The translations under genes were made by a program, and so were the position numbers. From the NCBI GenBank assembly GCA_001584585.1, contig LSYV01000018.1, positions 373,557 to 414,372 of the forward strand: a stretch of 40,816 nt of DNA. The letters run 5' to 3'. The notes beneath the pieces were generated by a model, which was not told the origin of the DNA, did not search any database, and worked only from the letters and a program-made list of their open reading frames with translations. This document shows positions 24,764 through 36,363 of this stretch, in pieces. Each line of letters starts with the position of its first letter. The stretch's first letter is position 1. This DNA comes from Gonium pectorale (taxonomy: Eukaryota; Chlorophyta; Chlorophyceae; Chlamydomonadales; Volvocaceae).

Positions 24764-27396
24764 CTAGTCGGTCTTGGCCTTGAGCCGGTTCGCCGAGAGG
24801 CGCGACAGCAGCAGGTATCCCGTGATAGCCACAAAGGGGCCCCAGATGGCGCACGCCGCCAGCGTCTGCGCCAGGTTGAGGCTGGTCCAGAAGATGAAGT
24901 AGAGGAGCAGCATGGCGGCCAGGCCGCTGTGGAACAGCATCGCGTACAGCGGGGCAACCGCCAGGCCCTGGGGGATGAAGGGGGCGCAGGGGGCAGGGGG
25001 AAATCAGGAGGTAGCGTTGCCAGGTGTTCCCATTATTGAAGGCTGAAGGGCAGGGGGACCGAGGAATGGAAGACGTTATCAATAAAGAGGGGAGGAGTGG
25101 TTGGGGAGGAAGGGACCGGAGAGGGACCAGGCGAAGGAAGGAAAACACCGTGCCCGTCAGGGCGCCCACATTGCTATGACGCGAACGCAATGGCATCCGG
25201 CAGCAAGGAGGCAAAGGTGGGCGGGTGCTGGCTAGCTAGATGGCCGCTTGGGGCGCAGCGCGGAGCCGTAAGGGGGCAGGCATGCAGGTGGGCGGAGGCG
25301 GGACGGGGCAGGGCGGGACCATGCCCTGCAGCGAGGAGTGGAAGGCAAGGGTCGGGGCCGCGCAGCACGCGCGTTTGTGTAACCTAACGAACCGCGAAGC
25401 ACAACAACTATCCATGTTTCCTACTAGCCTCCTTGGGCCAAACCCTCATTCTTTCCCGCATCCTACCCTTGCCTTTTCTTGCCCAACCTTCACACCCCGC
25501 ATAGGCGCCCGGCACCTGGCCCCCAAAAGGAGGTCCACCACGTCCCTCCGCGCACCTTGAAGTTGACCCCCGTGGCCGCCGGCACGTACACTACCACCAC
25601 CGCCAGCGGCAGCAGGGCCAGCAGCGCAAACGTGTACGACACAACGGCCGGCGGCCGCTTCTCCGGAGCGCGCTGTGGGGCAGAGGCGAGCGGCGTGCGG
25701 GGTAAACAGGGGTAACCGGAGAACCCAGGACGCAGGACGTGGCTTTAGACGACAGGAACAAGGCAATATGACTTTAGGAGAGGCCGATTGGGGGTCGACG
25801 CCAGGGTCCCGTCGTCAAAGTCGTCCCCTCCGCTCTGCCCCTGTGCTCCCGGCACGGCCCCCGCGCCCCGCTACCAGCTATGCTGACCGACGCGACCTCT
25901 CCGCAGCCTCAAGCATCGCCTTGGTGACTCGGCAAGGGCCTAGCGGGGCCGCGGGCCTAGCGAGGTAACAACTCACGAAGATGTGCACGATCTCGGGCTT
26001 CAGGTTGTTGACCGGCTGGAAGGCGGCGGTGCGCACCACGGCGGCCGGCTCGGGCGCGGCGCTAGCGGCGCTGGACAGCAGCTCCACGCTGCCCAGCTCG
26101 TAGGCGATGGGCTTGGGGACCGAGGGGTCGCCCACAAGCAGCGACACAGAGTACTCGCCGGGCTGCGGGGAAAGACGGGCGGTAGAGACAGCGGGTGGCG
26201 TGAGGTGGGGTTGCGGAGGTGAGATGCAGCACTCTGGGGGGATGCACTGGCTTGCCCGAGACAGCGTGTGTGGGGCGGGGAGAGGTGCCGAGTGCTTGCC
26301 GCGCTGTTCACGGTGCAAACCCCATGGGGGCACGGCCGGGCCAGGAAAGTGAGGACATGCCGCTGGGGTGTAAGGAGCAGGCGAGCTGGCACGGGAGTTG
26401 GTCAGGCGTATGCAGTTGGGCTGAAGGGTGCTTCTGGCGCACTGAGCAGGTGGAAATGGACTCGTCAAAGATGGCCAGGCAAGAGGTGAACCGATTGCAG
26501 TGTGTCGGGGGCAACCCCAATGTAAGCCGGCGACCAGACCCCACGGCGTGTTATGCAGGGAAGCGGCGGAGTGAGCCCGCCAGCAAGGATGCCACGGGTT
26601 GCATGCAGCCCCTACGCCAAGCGCAAAGCAGCTCCTAAGTAAGCATGCTCTGCGGGGCCCCAGTCACCCCCTGTCCAGCCCCTAAACCCCCCTTCCAAAA
26701 GGCTCACCGCTTTGCCGATCTGCTTCTCCAGGGCCGCTGCGCTGGTGGAGAGGCTGTACGAGGAGCCCTTGGCCTTCCCGACCGCGTAAGCCGTCAGGCC
26801 AAGGGACTTGCTCTTTAGCAGCAGCATCACCTGCTGCGGCTTGAACGCTGCGCCGTTCTTCGTCACTGCGAGAGACACCTGCGCGGGGTACGGGACAGCG
26901 GCGCCCCACCTTGCAACTCCGAGAAAGCCAGGCAAGCCGTGCTCAAAACCCCTCCCCGAGCCCCTCTAGATACTGATCGGAGTCCAGTCGAGCGCCCGCC
27001 CACCTCCAAGCTGCCGCCCACGGGCACCTCCGGGTTGGACAGCACCGCCTTGGGGTACTCCGCTGCCACGCTGCTGACCGAAGAGCCATCGCTCTTCTTG
27101 ATCACGACCTTAACGTCGCCAATCGCCAGCTCCGGAGGCCTGCGCCCGGGGCAAGTTCCGCCCGTTCAGCCACTTGCCCCGAATGCATTAAAGCCTAGCA
27201 GACAAGCCTTTACTTGGAAACCCACCCTTGTGACTTGGTCGCCTCCTCGGCAACCGCCTGCGCGCGTATAAGTGGTTCTGCGTGAGCCTCGCCCCGCGAC
27301 GATCGGGTACATGATCTGTCCCGACTGCGTCCCACGCACCGACACAATGGCGGCTTGAACCAGCAAGCAGGTTACTGCTAGTCGTAAGAGAGTCAT
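24764..27396 (-). CDS. SWP1: Oligosaccharyltransferase subunit SWP1/ribophorin II
   Basis: Six exons: 27396 to about 27311, then 27139-27004, 26878-26708, 26162-25977, 25672-25556, 24967-24764 (about 299 residues). Exons 2-6 agree in phase. The first donor is uncertain: the phase-matching choice (GTACCC at 27310) is weak. The N-terminus (MTLLRLAVTCLLVQAAIVSV) looks like a signal peptide. The C-terminal third is typical of the family: LKPEIVHIF, APEKRPP, then three hydrophobic segments (VSYTFALLALLPLAVVVVYV, MLFHSGLAAMLLLYFIFW, TLAACAIWGPFVAITGYLLL) and a short basic tail. The subunit belongs to the ER-membrane complex that transfers N-glycans to nascent proteins. Its length fits yeast Swp1 rather than the roughly 630-690-residue animal and plant ribophorin II. 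Confidence 0.88.
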
Positions 27397-27635
27397 GGCT
27401 CTTGCCGGATTCTGCGGGCCCGCGAGCACAGAAGTAATCCTGCCCGTCAAGTCGCACGATATACCAACACGGCAATCTTAGGGCATGAGAAAATAACCTG
27501 ATAGGAATCTGTAAGCCACACCGGACAGCACACCTCCGTACACACCGTACACACATACCTAGGCGTGTCAGCATGCCCAAGGAGTGCCCCTGGGATACCC
27601 CCCTCACGCGGAAAGATTAGAAAAGCTCATTCTTC

Positions 27636-27692
27636 GGTGCACCCATGGGAGCGGTTGGCCGACGCTCACGGTTTGGGTGCATCCATGGAAGC
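27636..27692. repeat. Imperfect 17-bp direct repeat upstream of SWP1
   Basis: 27636-27652 and 27676-27692 share GGTGCA(C/T)CCATGG(G/A)AGC with two differences, spaced by 40 bp. They lie about 250-300 bp upstream of the SWP1 ATG and beyond the likely end of the NIFK transcript, so they could be promoter elements or chance repeats. Confidence 0.6.
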
Positions 27693-27874
27693 TGGTAGAA
27701 AAGTGTGAACGCGTGTTTTGGTCTCCCTACACCTCCCTACAACAGTGACCAAACGGACTCACCCCAGCCCCAGATACATTAACACCTCCTAGTTGCTGAG
27801 GACGTAACCGTCGAGCAATGTAACGTGTTTGAGCCACACACAGGTGAGTGAGGGGATGAGGAACTGTTTCCAGC

Positions 27875-27879
27875 TTACA
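27875..27879 (-). terminator. TGTAA polyadenylation signal of NIFK
   Basis: TTACA on the plus strand is TGTAA on the minus strand, 326 nt beyond the NIFK stop codon. This is a typical distance and separates NIFK from the SWP1 promoter region. Confidence 0.55.
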
Positions 27880-28204
27880 AGCTTTGGATACGTGACCGAT
27901 TGACGGTTGCCCTGCTTCTTGTCCGCAGAGTCACGAGAGCTTCATCGTTGCACAGGGCCAGGATTAGGCCGCCATGATCCCTGCCGGCAACTCCTCAATC
28001 CAGAGACCACCTGAATCCTCCTGCCTCTCGCCCGTCACCAGCTCCAAGGACACCCAGCATCTGCTGCATGCGCACTTACTCCACCATAAACAGTTTACCA
28101 TAAATGAACGGCATCCCTACCCGTAGACGTCCTTTGGGCACATCCCATCCAGGCCCACACGTGACCGGCCTCCCGTACCTACACGAATCACAGCGAGTAC
28201 ATTC

Positions 28205-28953
28205 TCACACATCCTCAAACACCACCTTTTGCGGCTTGATGGGCACGGCCAGGTTCTCGTACTCGTAGTCAATGCCCTTCTCCCTGATCTTCTTTTGACG
28301 CTGCTTGTCCTTGCGGATCAGTCGGGCGACCCGCAGCGCGTGCTCCTCCGCTGTGCGCTCCCGGTCGTGCCGCATCCGCTCCACCTTGCGCCAGGGGATG
28401 ACCTTAAACTTTCGGTTCGCGTTCTTGAAGAGGAGCGGGTGGACTTTGCTGGGCGGCACTAGCTTGCAGCTAAGTCGCTGCTTGAAGAGGAAGTAGCCAT
28501 CCATAGCCTCCACGGCCACCTTGGCCACCTCCGGATACTGGAACTCCACAAACGCGTAGCCCCGGGCGTTGCCCGTCCGTTTGTTGCGCGAAATGCGCAC
28601 CCGAGTGACTTTGCCAAACTGCGAGAAGTACCCTGCGATGGGTGCGGGTAAAGGGGGGGGGGTACTGTCGAAACACGCACACCTGGCGCGCTGACCTCAA
28701 GCCCTGGCCCCCGAGGAGCGGCTAGAACGTACCCAGCATTTGCTTCTCATAAAAGCCATGCGGTAGATGCCTACGCGCAGCCGGCGAGAAGAGGTTCTCG
28801 TTAGCCCGAGCAATGAAGCGCCGCCACGCCGCCTCGACACACGAGAGCATGTACCAACCCGATATATATCACGCGAGCTGACGCCATCTCATCCTCTGTC
28901 CGCCCTGAAGGCCCCGCGTCGTCCGCGCTCGCCGACTTGGCCGGCTTCGGCAT
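28205..28953 (-). CDS. NIFK: Nucleolar RRM protein NIFK/NOP15
   Basis: Three phase-consistent exons, 28953-28859, 28770-28733 and 28632-28205, encode 186 residues. The single RNA recognition motif spans about 27-105, with RNP2 VIYIGHL (28-34) and RNP1 RGYAFVEF (68-75). The stretch HLPHGFYEKQMLGYFSQFG and the tail KVHPLLFKNANRKFKVIPW are diagnostic of the NIFK/Nop15 family, which acts in 60S ribosomal subunit maturation (27S pre-rRNA processing). The rest is a basic, Lys/Arg/Glu-rich helix. The protein lacks the longer C-terminal region by which animal NIFK binds Ki-67. The start ATG has a strong context (GCCACCATG). A CATAAAG-like TATA candidate lies about 45 nt upstream. Confidence 0.95.
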
Positions 28954-30065
28954 GGTGGCTCGCAATTAATAGACAAAGCTTTCAATTGTGCGCTTTATGA
29001 GAAAATGGTATCTGCTGGTCGCTTGTCGGCTTTGTGTGCTAGGTGCCTTAGGCGTTGTGAAATGAAACTGACAGTTGGTTCCAGCGTTTAATACGTGTAT
29101 GTGATTGTATGATGCTTGTCCGTCAGCACCGTTTGCTTTGGGGTCGACACTGACGAGTACCGCCGTGCGGACAGTTGCTCCTTGTCGGCCTTCCAGGCCT
29201 TTCATTCCCCTTCATTTTGATTTTTTGTAATGCTTGTAGGAAACTCCGCTGGCACGGTGCCGCGACCCTTGGGACAGCGGCATGCGGTCCTGAGGCAGTC
29301 TGAGGCGCAGGCACGGGGTACATGCCCATTTTCCAGGCACTCATATTGTTGCACCATGTCCATTTCAACCATGTAAAACTGTGAAACAACTGGTTGCAAC
29401 CAAGACCATGTCGACAGCAATGCTACTGCCGCCCGGACCGCCTGTTGCACTCCAGTTGTCCACCCTATGCACTCTGTTACGTCGGTTTACAGTACGTCAC
29501 CTACCCTGCGTGTCTTGATTACGGCTCCCACTTTTTGGGCGGCCCCGGGGCCAACCCAAAATGCACCATGTCCTCTTGGAACACCTGATCCAGCGGCCGA
29601 GCACCGGGCCAGTGGGAGAGCTCAACGGTGTAGCTAAATGTGGCGGCGTATTCGTGCAGCAGCCGATACCTGCGTGGTCAGCCGGGGGCGGGGCGGAGCG
29701 TTGCACTCGTCGGTGCGTGCACAGCTGGCGAACACCACCAGCTTGAGGCTAAAGGTTAAGCTAAGCTTGAGGACGCTGAGGAGCATGCATGATAGGAAAG
29801 AACCGGGAGCTGCAAAGAAAGAGGACATCTGTCTCCGGACATGCCGTACGCACGCGACCTTACTAGTAGGCGCGACCTTACTAGTAGGGCGGGTTCTGGG
29901 TTGGTACAAGGCGATGCGGGCAGGAGCCCCCTCCCAGCCCCAAGGGATGGATAAGCAGTATCATGCAGCCCACCTAAGATACGGGCGCCGGTCCTAAGTA
30001 GCTGAACATTCAGTACCCAGGCACTCCATGACCAACCGCAAGCGCGGTGCACCCCACGCCTCGTC
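28954..30065. other. Stretch without a supported gene before the assembly gap
   Basis: No exon with family signature was found. A plus-strand TGTAA lies at 29226-29230. A 17-bp unit, GCGACCTTACTAGTAGG, is repeated in tandem near 29856-29889. The C-terminal exons of the left GT90 gene might reach into this stretch beyond the gap, but none was recognised. Confidence 0.4.
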
Positions 30066-30710
30066 NNNNNNNNNNNNNNNNNNNNNNNNNNNNNNNNNNN
30101 NNNNNNNNNNNNNNNNNNNNNNNNNNNNNNNNNNNNNNNNNNNNNNNNNNNNNNNNNNNNNNNNNNNNNNNNNNNNNNNNNNNNNNNNNNNNNNNNNNNN
30201 NNNNNNNNNNNNNNNNNNNNNNNNNNNNNNNNNNNNNNNNNNNNNNNNNNNNNNNNNNNNNNNNNNNNNNNNNNNNNNNNNNNNNNNNNNNNNNNNNNNN
30301 NNNNNNNNNNNNNNNNNNNNNNNNNNNNNNNNNNNNNNNNNNNNNNNNNNNNNNNNNNNNNNNNNNNNNNNNNNNNNNNNNNNNNNNNNNNNNNNNNNNN
30401 NNNNNNNNNNNNNNNNNNNNNNNNNNNNNNNNNNNNNNNNNNNNNNNNNNNNNNNNNNNNNNNNNNNNNNNNNNNNNNNNNNNNNNNNNNNNNNNNNNNN
30501 NNNNNNNNNNNNNNNNNNNNNNNNNNNNNNNNNNNNNNNNNNNNNNNNNNNNNNNNNNNNNNNNNNNNNNNNNNNNNNNNNNNNNNNNNNNNNNNNNNNN
30601 NNNNNNNNNNNNNNNNNNNNNNNNNNNNNNNNNNNNNNNNNNNNNNNNNNNNNNNNNNNNNNNNNNNNNNNNNNNNNNNNNNNNNNNNNNNNNNNNNNNN
30701 NNNNNNNNNN
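30066..30710. other. Assembly gap (645 N)
   Basis: The stretch is all N. It interrupts or adjoins the 3' part of the left GT90 gene. Reading frames that run through it carry no information. Confidence 1.
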
Positions 30711-30960
30711 CATACGAGCACGAGGCCCCCCCCCTCGTCATCACCTTCCGCATTAGGGTCGAGCCCACACACGGCACACGGCACCGCTCACCAATCCAAC
30801 TCCAATGGCACCTATATGCCACTTAGAACTCGATCATTTCCCTCGGCCGCCCGCACTCCCCCTCACTCCCCCTCATCCCCTATGTCTGCCCCTCGTGTCC
30901 CTCCGCGAAGGCCCGCCCGCCCTCCATCTGAGACACACACTACCCACCAGTAGCATGTAC

Positions 30961-33900
30961 GCGCCTGCCCGTTCATGTACCGGGCCGCCAGCTGCTGTCC
31001 CCGCATGGCGATGGCCTTGGCCTCCTCGTCGTGTCTCCGCGCCCACTCGAGTTCCTGCAGGACGTCCTCGGGGCCTCCCTCGGGCCGCCAGAACTGCACG
31101 CAGATCCGCATGCGACGCACAAGACACGGCAGCGGGCGGGTTGAGATCTGGACGGGCTTACAGCTTCCCCAGCGGCCCACCATGCAATTGTGAAAGGGAA
31201 GGATTGGATAGGGCGGGGGCACGAGAGGCAGACGCCCTGCCATCGCAAGGTCATCCTACGCGATTGTGATGGCACTTGCCTCGATCATGTTCTCCCGGTG
31301 CTTCAGGAGGTGGTAGTAGTACGCTGCAGCAAGGGTCATGGGCAGATGACGCCGAATGGCTCACATCTCATCAACTTTTGGCTGTCTTTTGCAAGGTCAG
31401 GTCACCAAGCACATAGGCACAATGGGCAGCCGGGCGACGCTGCCGGGCAACACTTCGCCCTTAGTCAGACGAGGACGGATGACTACCGTACTTCGTGGCA
31501 GAACGGGCGGAGGCGTGCAGGCAGGAAATGCTTCGTAAGAATGACAAACTGGTTTGGCACGCTTTAGCCTTTGAGCGTTTGGGGGTCCATAGATCTTACC
31601 GTAGTACGCGGAATGCTCTTTGAATACCAGGGACCCCAGCGTCAGGAGTATATCCATGCGCGCGGATAGCGATTGGCCCTGATGGTCGGTTCACACGCAA
31701 TGATCTCGTTAGGTATGCAGGGCAATCACACGAGCAAAAGCCGTTAATAGTGCAACACCAGAAGCGACCTGATGTCTTGGCTGGGGGATGGAGCCTTGGG
31801 ATGTCCCGTGCCACGCGGATGTGTAAGGGCCCAAATGTGGCCCGTGCCAATTCTTGGCACCGCCTTTGTCCATCCACATGATGCGGGGGGCGGTGGTACC
31901 ATACCGAGGTTTGCCGGTGCCAGCGGTGGCACACGACAGATGATACAGCCAGTTCCAGCCCCCGTATCTCCTCAGCGGTGTGCCCAATACGCGTGCGGCA
32001 ATGGTGGCTCTGACGACCCATGGGTCACAGCTCACCGCAGCCACAGTCTGCAGCACGCAGGGCTCGTACGGCTGCATGCCTTCTAGGTCGCTCCTGTATG
32101 CGACAGCACCTGGTACGACATGTATGATGACGATCCTAGCTACCTAGGTACATGCAAACATGCACTCCTTTCTGAATGCCCCCCGCCGCAAGAATGCAAG
32201 CCAGCGGCATCTCGTATGTCCGGCGCGAATGCGTACCTCAAGGTTCAGAAGGTACTTAAAGTGCGTGTGGAAGCCCATTGGCCGCATGCCGGCGATGTTG
32301 ACGTCGATCAGCGGCCGATGCTTCGCCGCAAAGCGCACAAAGGCCTCGCGCGAGCGACAGGAGCGGTTGCCCTTGTCGCAGATCCGCGAGCCGTTGACCC
32401 CGAGCTTGGACACGAAGGGGTTGCCGTTGCGGATCAGGTGGTAGCGGCTGCGAAGGCGGAGGCGGCGGGGAGCGAATCAAAGCGGGAAGACAAGGGGCCG
32501 CGCGGAGGGAGCGGGCGGGCGGGCGGGCGGGGAGTAAGGCATGGCAGATGCACGTCGGCGCTCAATGTTTGGGGGCGCTGCGGCGGGTTGTAGGTGACAA
32601 AGCTTGTGATAAAGGCGGACGCCCATCCATCGATTGCCCTCCCGCCGCCATCCCTCCACTCAATGCAAAAGCGTCTTGAAGGCAACATCCGACGCATTGA
32701 AGGGTCAGGCAGCCCTGATGTCTAACTATTCCGTTAGGTAGGCATCTGTGCGGTGGATTGAAGCCCGCACCTGAAGCGCCCAAACAGGGACTCCTTCCGC
32801 CCGGACCAAGCGCGGTTGTTGAACTCGGGTATCTTGGCCAGGTAGTTGGTGTCGTACAACCGCTGGTGCGTTTGTGGGTTTGGAACCAAGATGGAATCTG
32901 CAGACGTTTATGCCACGAAGCAGGAGCGGCGGAGCGGGGCGAGTGTCAAAGAAGGCGGCCATGCGTAGTGCGAACCGTGATGATGGCGGGGAGAATGTCA
33001 GCGTTCCCCTCAGCGAATGCATGGTATTGAATTGGCTTCTGGCATGGTCAACTGACACGAAATCGGCACAGCGTACGGCGCACATGCGGAGGGACTGCGT
33101 CAGCGGTAGGAGGGGCCCTGTGCGCGCTCAAGGTGCTCCGGGTGGATTGATGCAGCGGGTCGGGACACGGCAGCGCGTGCGGTCGTACCATAGTGCCAGT
33201 CGCTCTTGGCAAAGCCAAAGATGGGGAAGGGCCCCCGGTAGCCCCGCAGCGCGTCCTCCCGCGACTGCTTGATCCTGTCCGGGAACGCCCGCCGTGCCGC
33301 GGGATTGAGGGCGTCGGGTACTGCGGGGCAGCAGGACAGAGCGGTACGCCGTGTGTTTACGACTGCCACCGGAGGTGAAGGCGTCCGGAGCCACCCCACG
33401 GTACGCGTCGCACGCGATCGTGCGTGCGTTTCTGGTTCTCTTACTTGCATTTGCTTGCTTTTAGATGAAACCGACCAATGGTTGCTTACCATGGCACCAC
33501 ACGCAGCCACGCAGGCAGCAACACATGCCTTACAGGGACACAGCCAAGACCGCACCTGGCTGGTGCTTTGGCACATCGGACGAGGTGATGACGAAGGCGA
33601 CGTTGGGCAGGGCGCTGCCGAACACTTCTTGCAGGTGCCGCAGCATGAGGACCCAGCTGAGGAGCCTGTCATCAGTATCATGGGATCCGCATCAACCGAC
33701 GGGTTACACGGTACAAGGTACATACCAGTTGAAGCAGGGAGGGCCGGGGACGACATGCGAACGGCGGGATGGGTTACGGGGTCCGTAAATGCCGTACTTG
33801 CAGTACATACACATGGGACCCATGCAATGGGACTGATCCGTATGGTCAGGTGTTGCAGGTGGCAGACAATGGGTGAGTGATCGCGGCTCGGCAAAACCAA

Positions 33901-34570
33901 CGGCAGCCATCGGGCACTCATTGCATTGGCGCATGTGACGGTGCGCCTGGCCAGTCAAGCATTCATGGGTTGAGCGGCGGAGGAAGGGGACCCACATCCA
34001 TGCGTGGTGGGATAGGTCCTTCCACTTGACAGGCTTGAGCAGGTACGCGGTTCCGTTGACGACCCCGAGAGTTAGGGCGCGGCATTTTGCCTGCGTGCGG
34101 CGGGAGGGGGGCGCCGGCGGGCGGGCCGGGGCGGGGTCAATGTAGAAGCAAGTGAACAGGTATGTGTCGGAAGCTTGCTTGTGCAAGGTAGAGCACTTTG
34201 GCAGGCACATGGTCCTGCCCATCCCATACTGGGCACTGTCCTCAAAGCAGCGGACGCCACGCACGCAACAGCTGCATCGTGAGCTGCATATCTTTTTGCC
34301 GCGGTAGCAGCCTCGCTGGCTCAAAGAGGCATGGCACATCATAAGTCGGTGTCAGACAATGTCCCATAAGCGGTATATGTGCGGCAATGGCGTATTAATC
34401 CATCCCATTGTTCGCATTCTGTGCATGCCGGCCCCACCGCTGCCCCACCTCACCTACTATGGCTTTGATGGGAATCCGGAACCACCCACCGTTCCATACG
34501 TGCGTGCTACGCGTTCCATCCTGGCCTGGTCAATAGGAAACTCCTTGTGCAGCTCCATATCCTTGTCGAT
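30961..34570 (-). CDS. GT90/CAP10-family glycosyltransferase, left copy, incomplete
   Basis: Nine phase-consistent exons: 34570-34511, 34090-33996, 33656-33556, 33320-33189, 32897-32771, 32447-32237, 31678-31600, 31323-31280, 31093-30961 (about 328 residues). Family landmarks in order are LTLGVVNGTAYLL, LPNVAFVITSSDVP, PIFGFAKSDWHYDSILVPNP, WSGRKESLFGRFSRYH, HFKYLLNLEGQSLSARMDIL, TLGSLVFKEHSAYY, and a C-terminal helix ELEWARRHDEEAKAIAMRGQ. CAP10-domain enzymes (Pfam PF05686: Rumi/POGLUT, fungal CAP10) transfer sugars in the secretory pathway; the acceptor here is unknown. The last visible exon ends in phase 1, so more coding sequence is expected in the gap. The N-terminus is also missing. One intron (31279-31094) starts with GC. 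Confidence 0.82.
32513..32532 (+). other. G-quadruplex-capable GGGC repeat
   Basis: Five consecutive G-runs (GGGC four times, then GGGG) lie in the intron 32770-32448 of the left GT90 gene. The G-rich strand is opposite to the coding strand, so the pre-mRNA carries the C-rich version. Confidence 0.75.
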
Positions 34571-36363
34571 CTGCCTACATGTGGATCAAAAAGGTGGGCA
34601 TTGGGGAAGAGAATGTCATCGTTAGCCCCACTCGGGTGCCGTTGTGTCCGCGCGCAGCCAGTCACGCAGCCAGTCACGCAGCCAGTCACGCAGCCAGTTA
34701 CCCTGTACACTGTTATGCCGTTCCAGATCATACGCACGTGTACAGGGGCGCGAAGTCTGCACACTTCAACGCGGTGTAGTTGGCCGCATCCCATGGAGAA
34801 GCTTGGCCCGATCCGAGCAAGTAAGCAAGGACAAAGACTATATAGGCAATGGAGAACACCATGATAACTAGATATGCCTAGGAGCTCGACATCGGGGTGC
34901 TCGTGCTTTATACCGCTTGAGCGATGCAATGTGCTAGCTGCGCCATGGCGAAGTGTAATGTAAATGGCAAGACGAAGGTGCTGAAATAATGGAATCACCG
35001 TTTCGCGTTACATGATGCAATCGGCCGCGCCTGTTTGCTGTCGCGCTGTCGCGTCGGTTTCCTGTCGGTTGCAGTTGCAACTTGCTTCCGGTTCAAAGGC
35101 AACTGCAAAGCAGCCCCAGACCATCCCGCTCAAGTGTGAATTATGCGCAGATATCTGAGGCGGTGCGGGTCTAGGTGAGAGCCTGCGCGCCGAGCTGTCA
35201 ACGATGGCTGTGCCGTTTGCGTCGCACGCCGCCCCCGCAGCGATGTGCTCTGCGATAGCAATCAAAACCTCACGGCTTTTGCTGCATAGCCTAGCGCACG
35301 ACAGGGGACACGCACACGCATTCAAGTCCCCACGGTACCCGCGCATCCGCTGGATGCCTTTTGTGTTACGGTTGACACGGACAGAGGCCTTGTATTCCAG
35401 CAGGCCCTGTATTCCAGTGTTTCCACAAGCCCAGCCGGATATTGCAACACCCGACCGCCAGTCCATGAATGGCTACAAGAGGTCTAGCAGGTGTCACGCA
35501 GGGAAGGCTGCTGGTGTAATGATAGGTGCGTGCGCCTTGCAGTGACAGCCAGCGCGCTCCTTAGGGCGCCTCGCGTACCAAGTGTCGCCAGCTTTGTGAT
35601 AAGGTTACAGGATACAGGATAAGAAGTGAGAAAGCATTGGGAGGGGCAGACAGCCCTCCTGTAAGCCACCGAAACCCTGCCCTGACAACCACGGCAGCCA
35701 AGACCTAACACCGACGGCACGCACACGCAAACACACGTCTGTCGTTGCCAATGTGCCAAATGCTGGATAAGCTGCAACGAGTCCTTCCTGCCTTTCTTCG
35801 CCAGAAATCCTTTCCAGCGCCGCCGGTGAGGCAAGCCCTCGCAAGGGGAGGGCTTCCGCCCTCACGCCGCGCACATGGCTCCAATCCAACTCGAGCCTAA
35901 CCACAACGAGGGGAAGAGTCGGCGAGTGTCATGTCTGTACGGCGGCCCAGGCCTTACATACTCCCTGTCACCTGCAACGGCCTGCCCCGTACGGCTGCCG
36001 ATGTGCCACATCATAACGGCCGCCGCCACAGCCAAACATACAAGAAAGCAGCCGGACAAGACCCCGCTACACTTCAGCTGCACAGCTGCGCCGCCGGTGA
36101 CTGGCGGGAGCGGGCACCCCTGGACGCACCAGCGGCCTCAACGACAAGGCCATACTGCAGCACAGGTGCAGCCACAAACGCTCTGCCGCAGCTGCGGCTA
36201 TCCTAATCATGTAATCTCACCGACGATGAATGCTTGCAGGGGCCGCCTGGTGGGGCCTTCTGCACTTGCGGATCAAACGAAGCGAACTAGATGGATCACA
36301 CATGGGAGCAATGCCCAACCGGGCCGTGATAGGCGGCCACCAGCCAGCACTTCCACCGACAGG
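34571..36363. other. Between the two GT90 genes; probable 5' part of the left copy
   Basis: The missing N-terminus of the left GT90 gene should lie here. One candidate is a minus-strand frame at 36083-35958 that encodes a hydrophobic anchor-like stretch (SGCFLVCLAVAAAVMMW) and ends at a good donor (GTAAGG) in phase 0, matching the next exon. However, it opens with GTG rather than ATG. A further minus-strand stretch near 35281-35185 (IAIAEHIAAGAACDANGTAI) is open but unassigned. Confidence 0.35.
34653..34700. repeat. Four tandem copies of a 12-bp unit
   Basis: CGCAGCCAGTCA is repeated four times, the last copy with one change. It lies just upstream (minus strand) of the first supported exon of the left GT90 gene, most likely in an intron. 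Confidence 0.92.

Noticed and set aside
29202..29450. 82-codon minus-strand frame with a hydrophobic start and several cysteines
   Set aside because: It could mimic a small secreted protein, but there is no regular cysteine spacing, no clear signal-peptide charge pattern and no supporting context.
29756..30826. Long open frames across the N run
   Set aside because: Unknown bases cannot contain stop codons, so these frames are artefacts.
35204..35545. 113-codon plus-strand frame
   Set aside because: No recognisable domain. It lies opposite the probable 5' part of the left GT90 gene and lacks signs of a separate gene.
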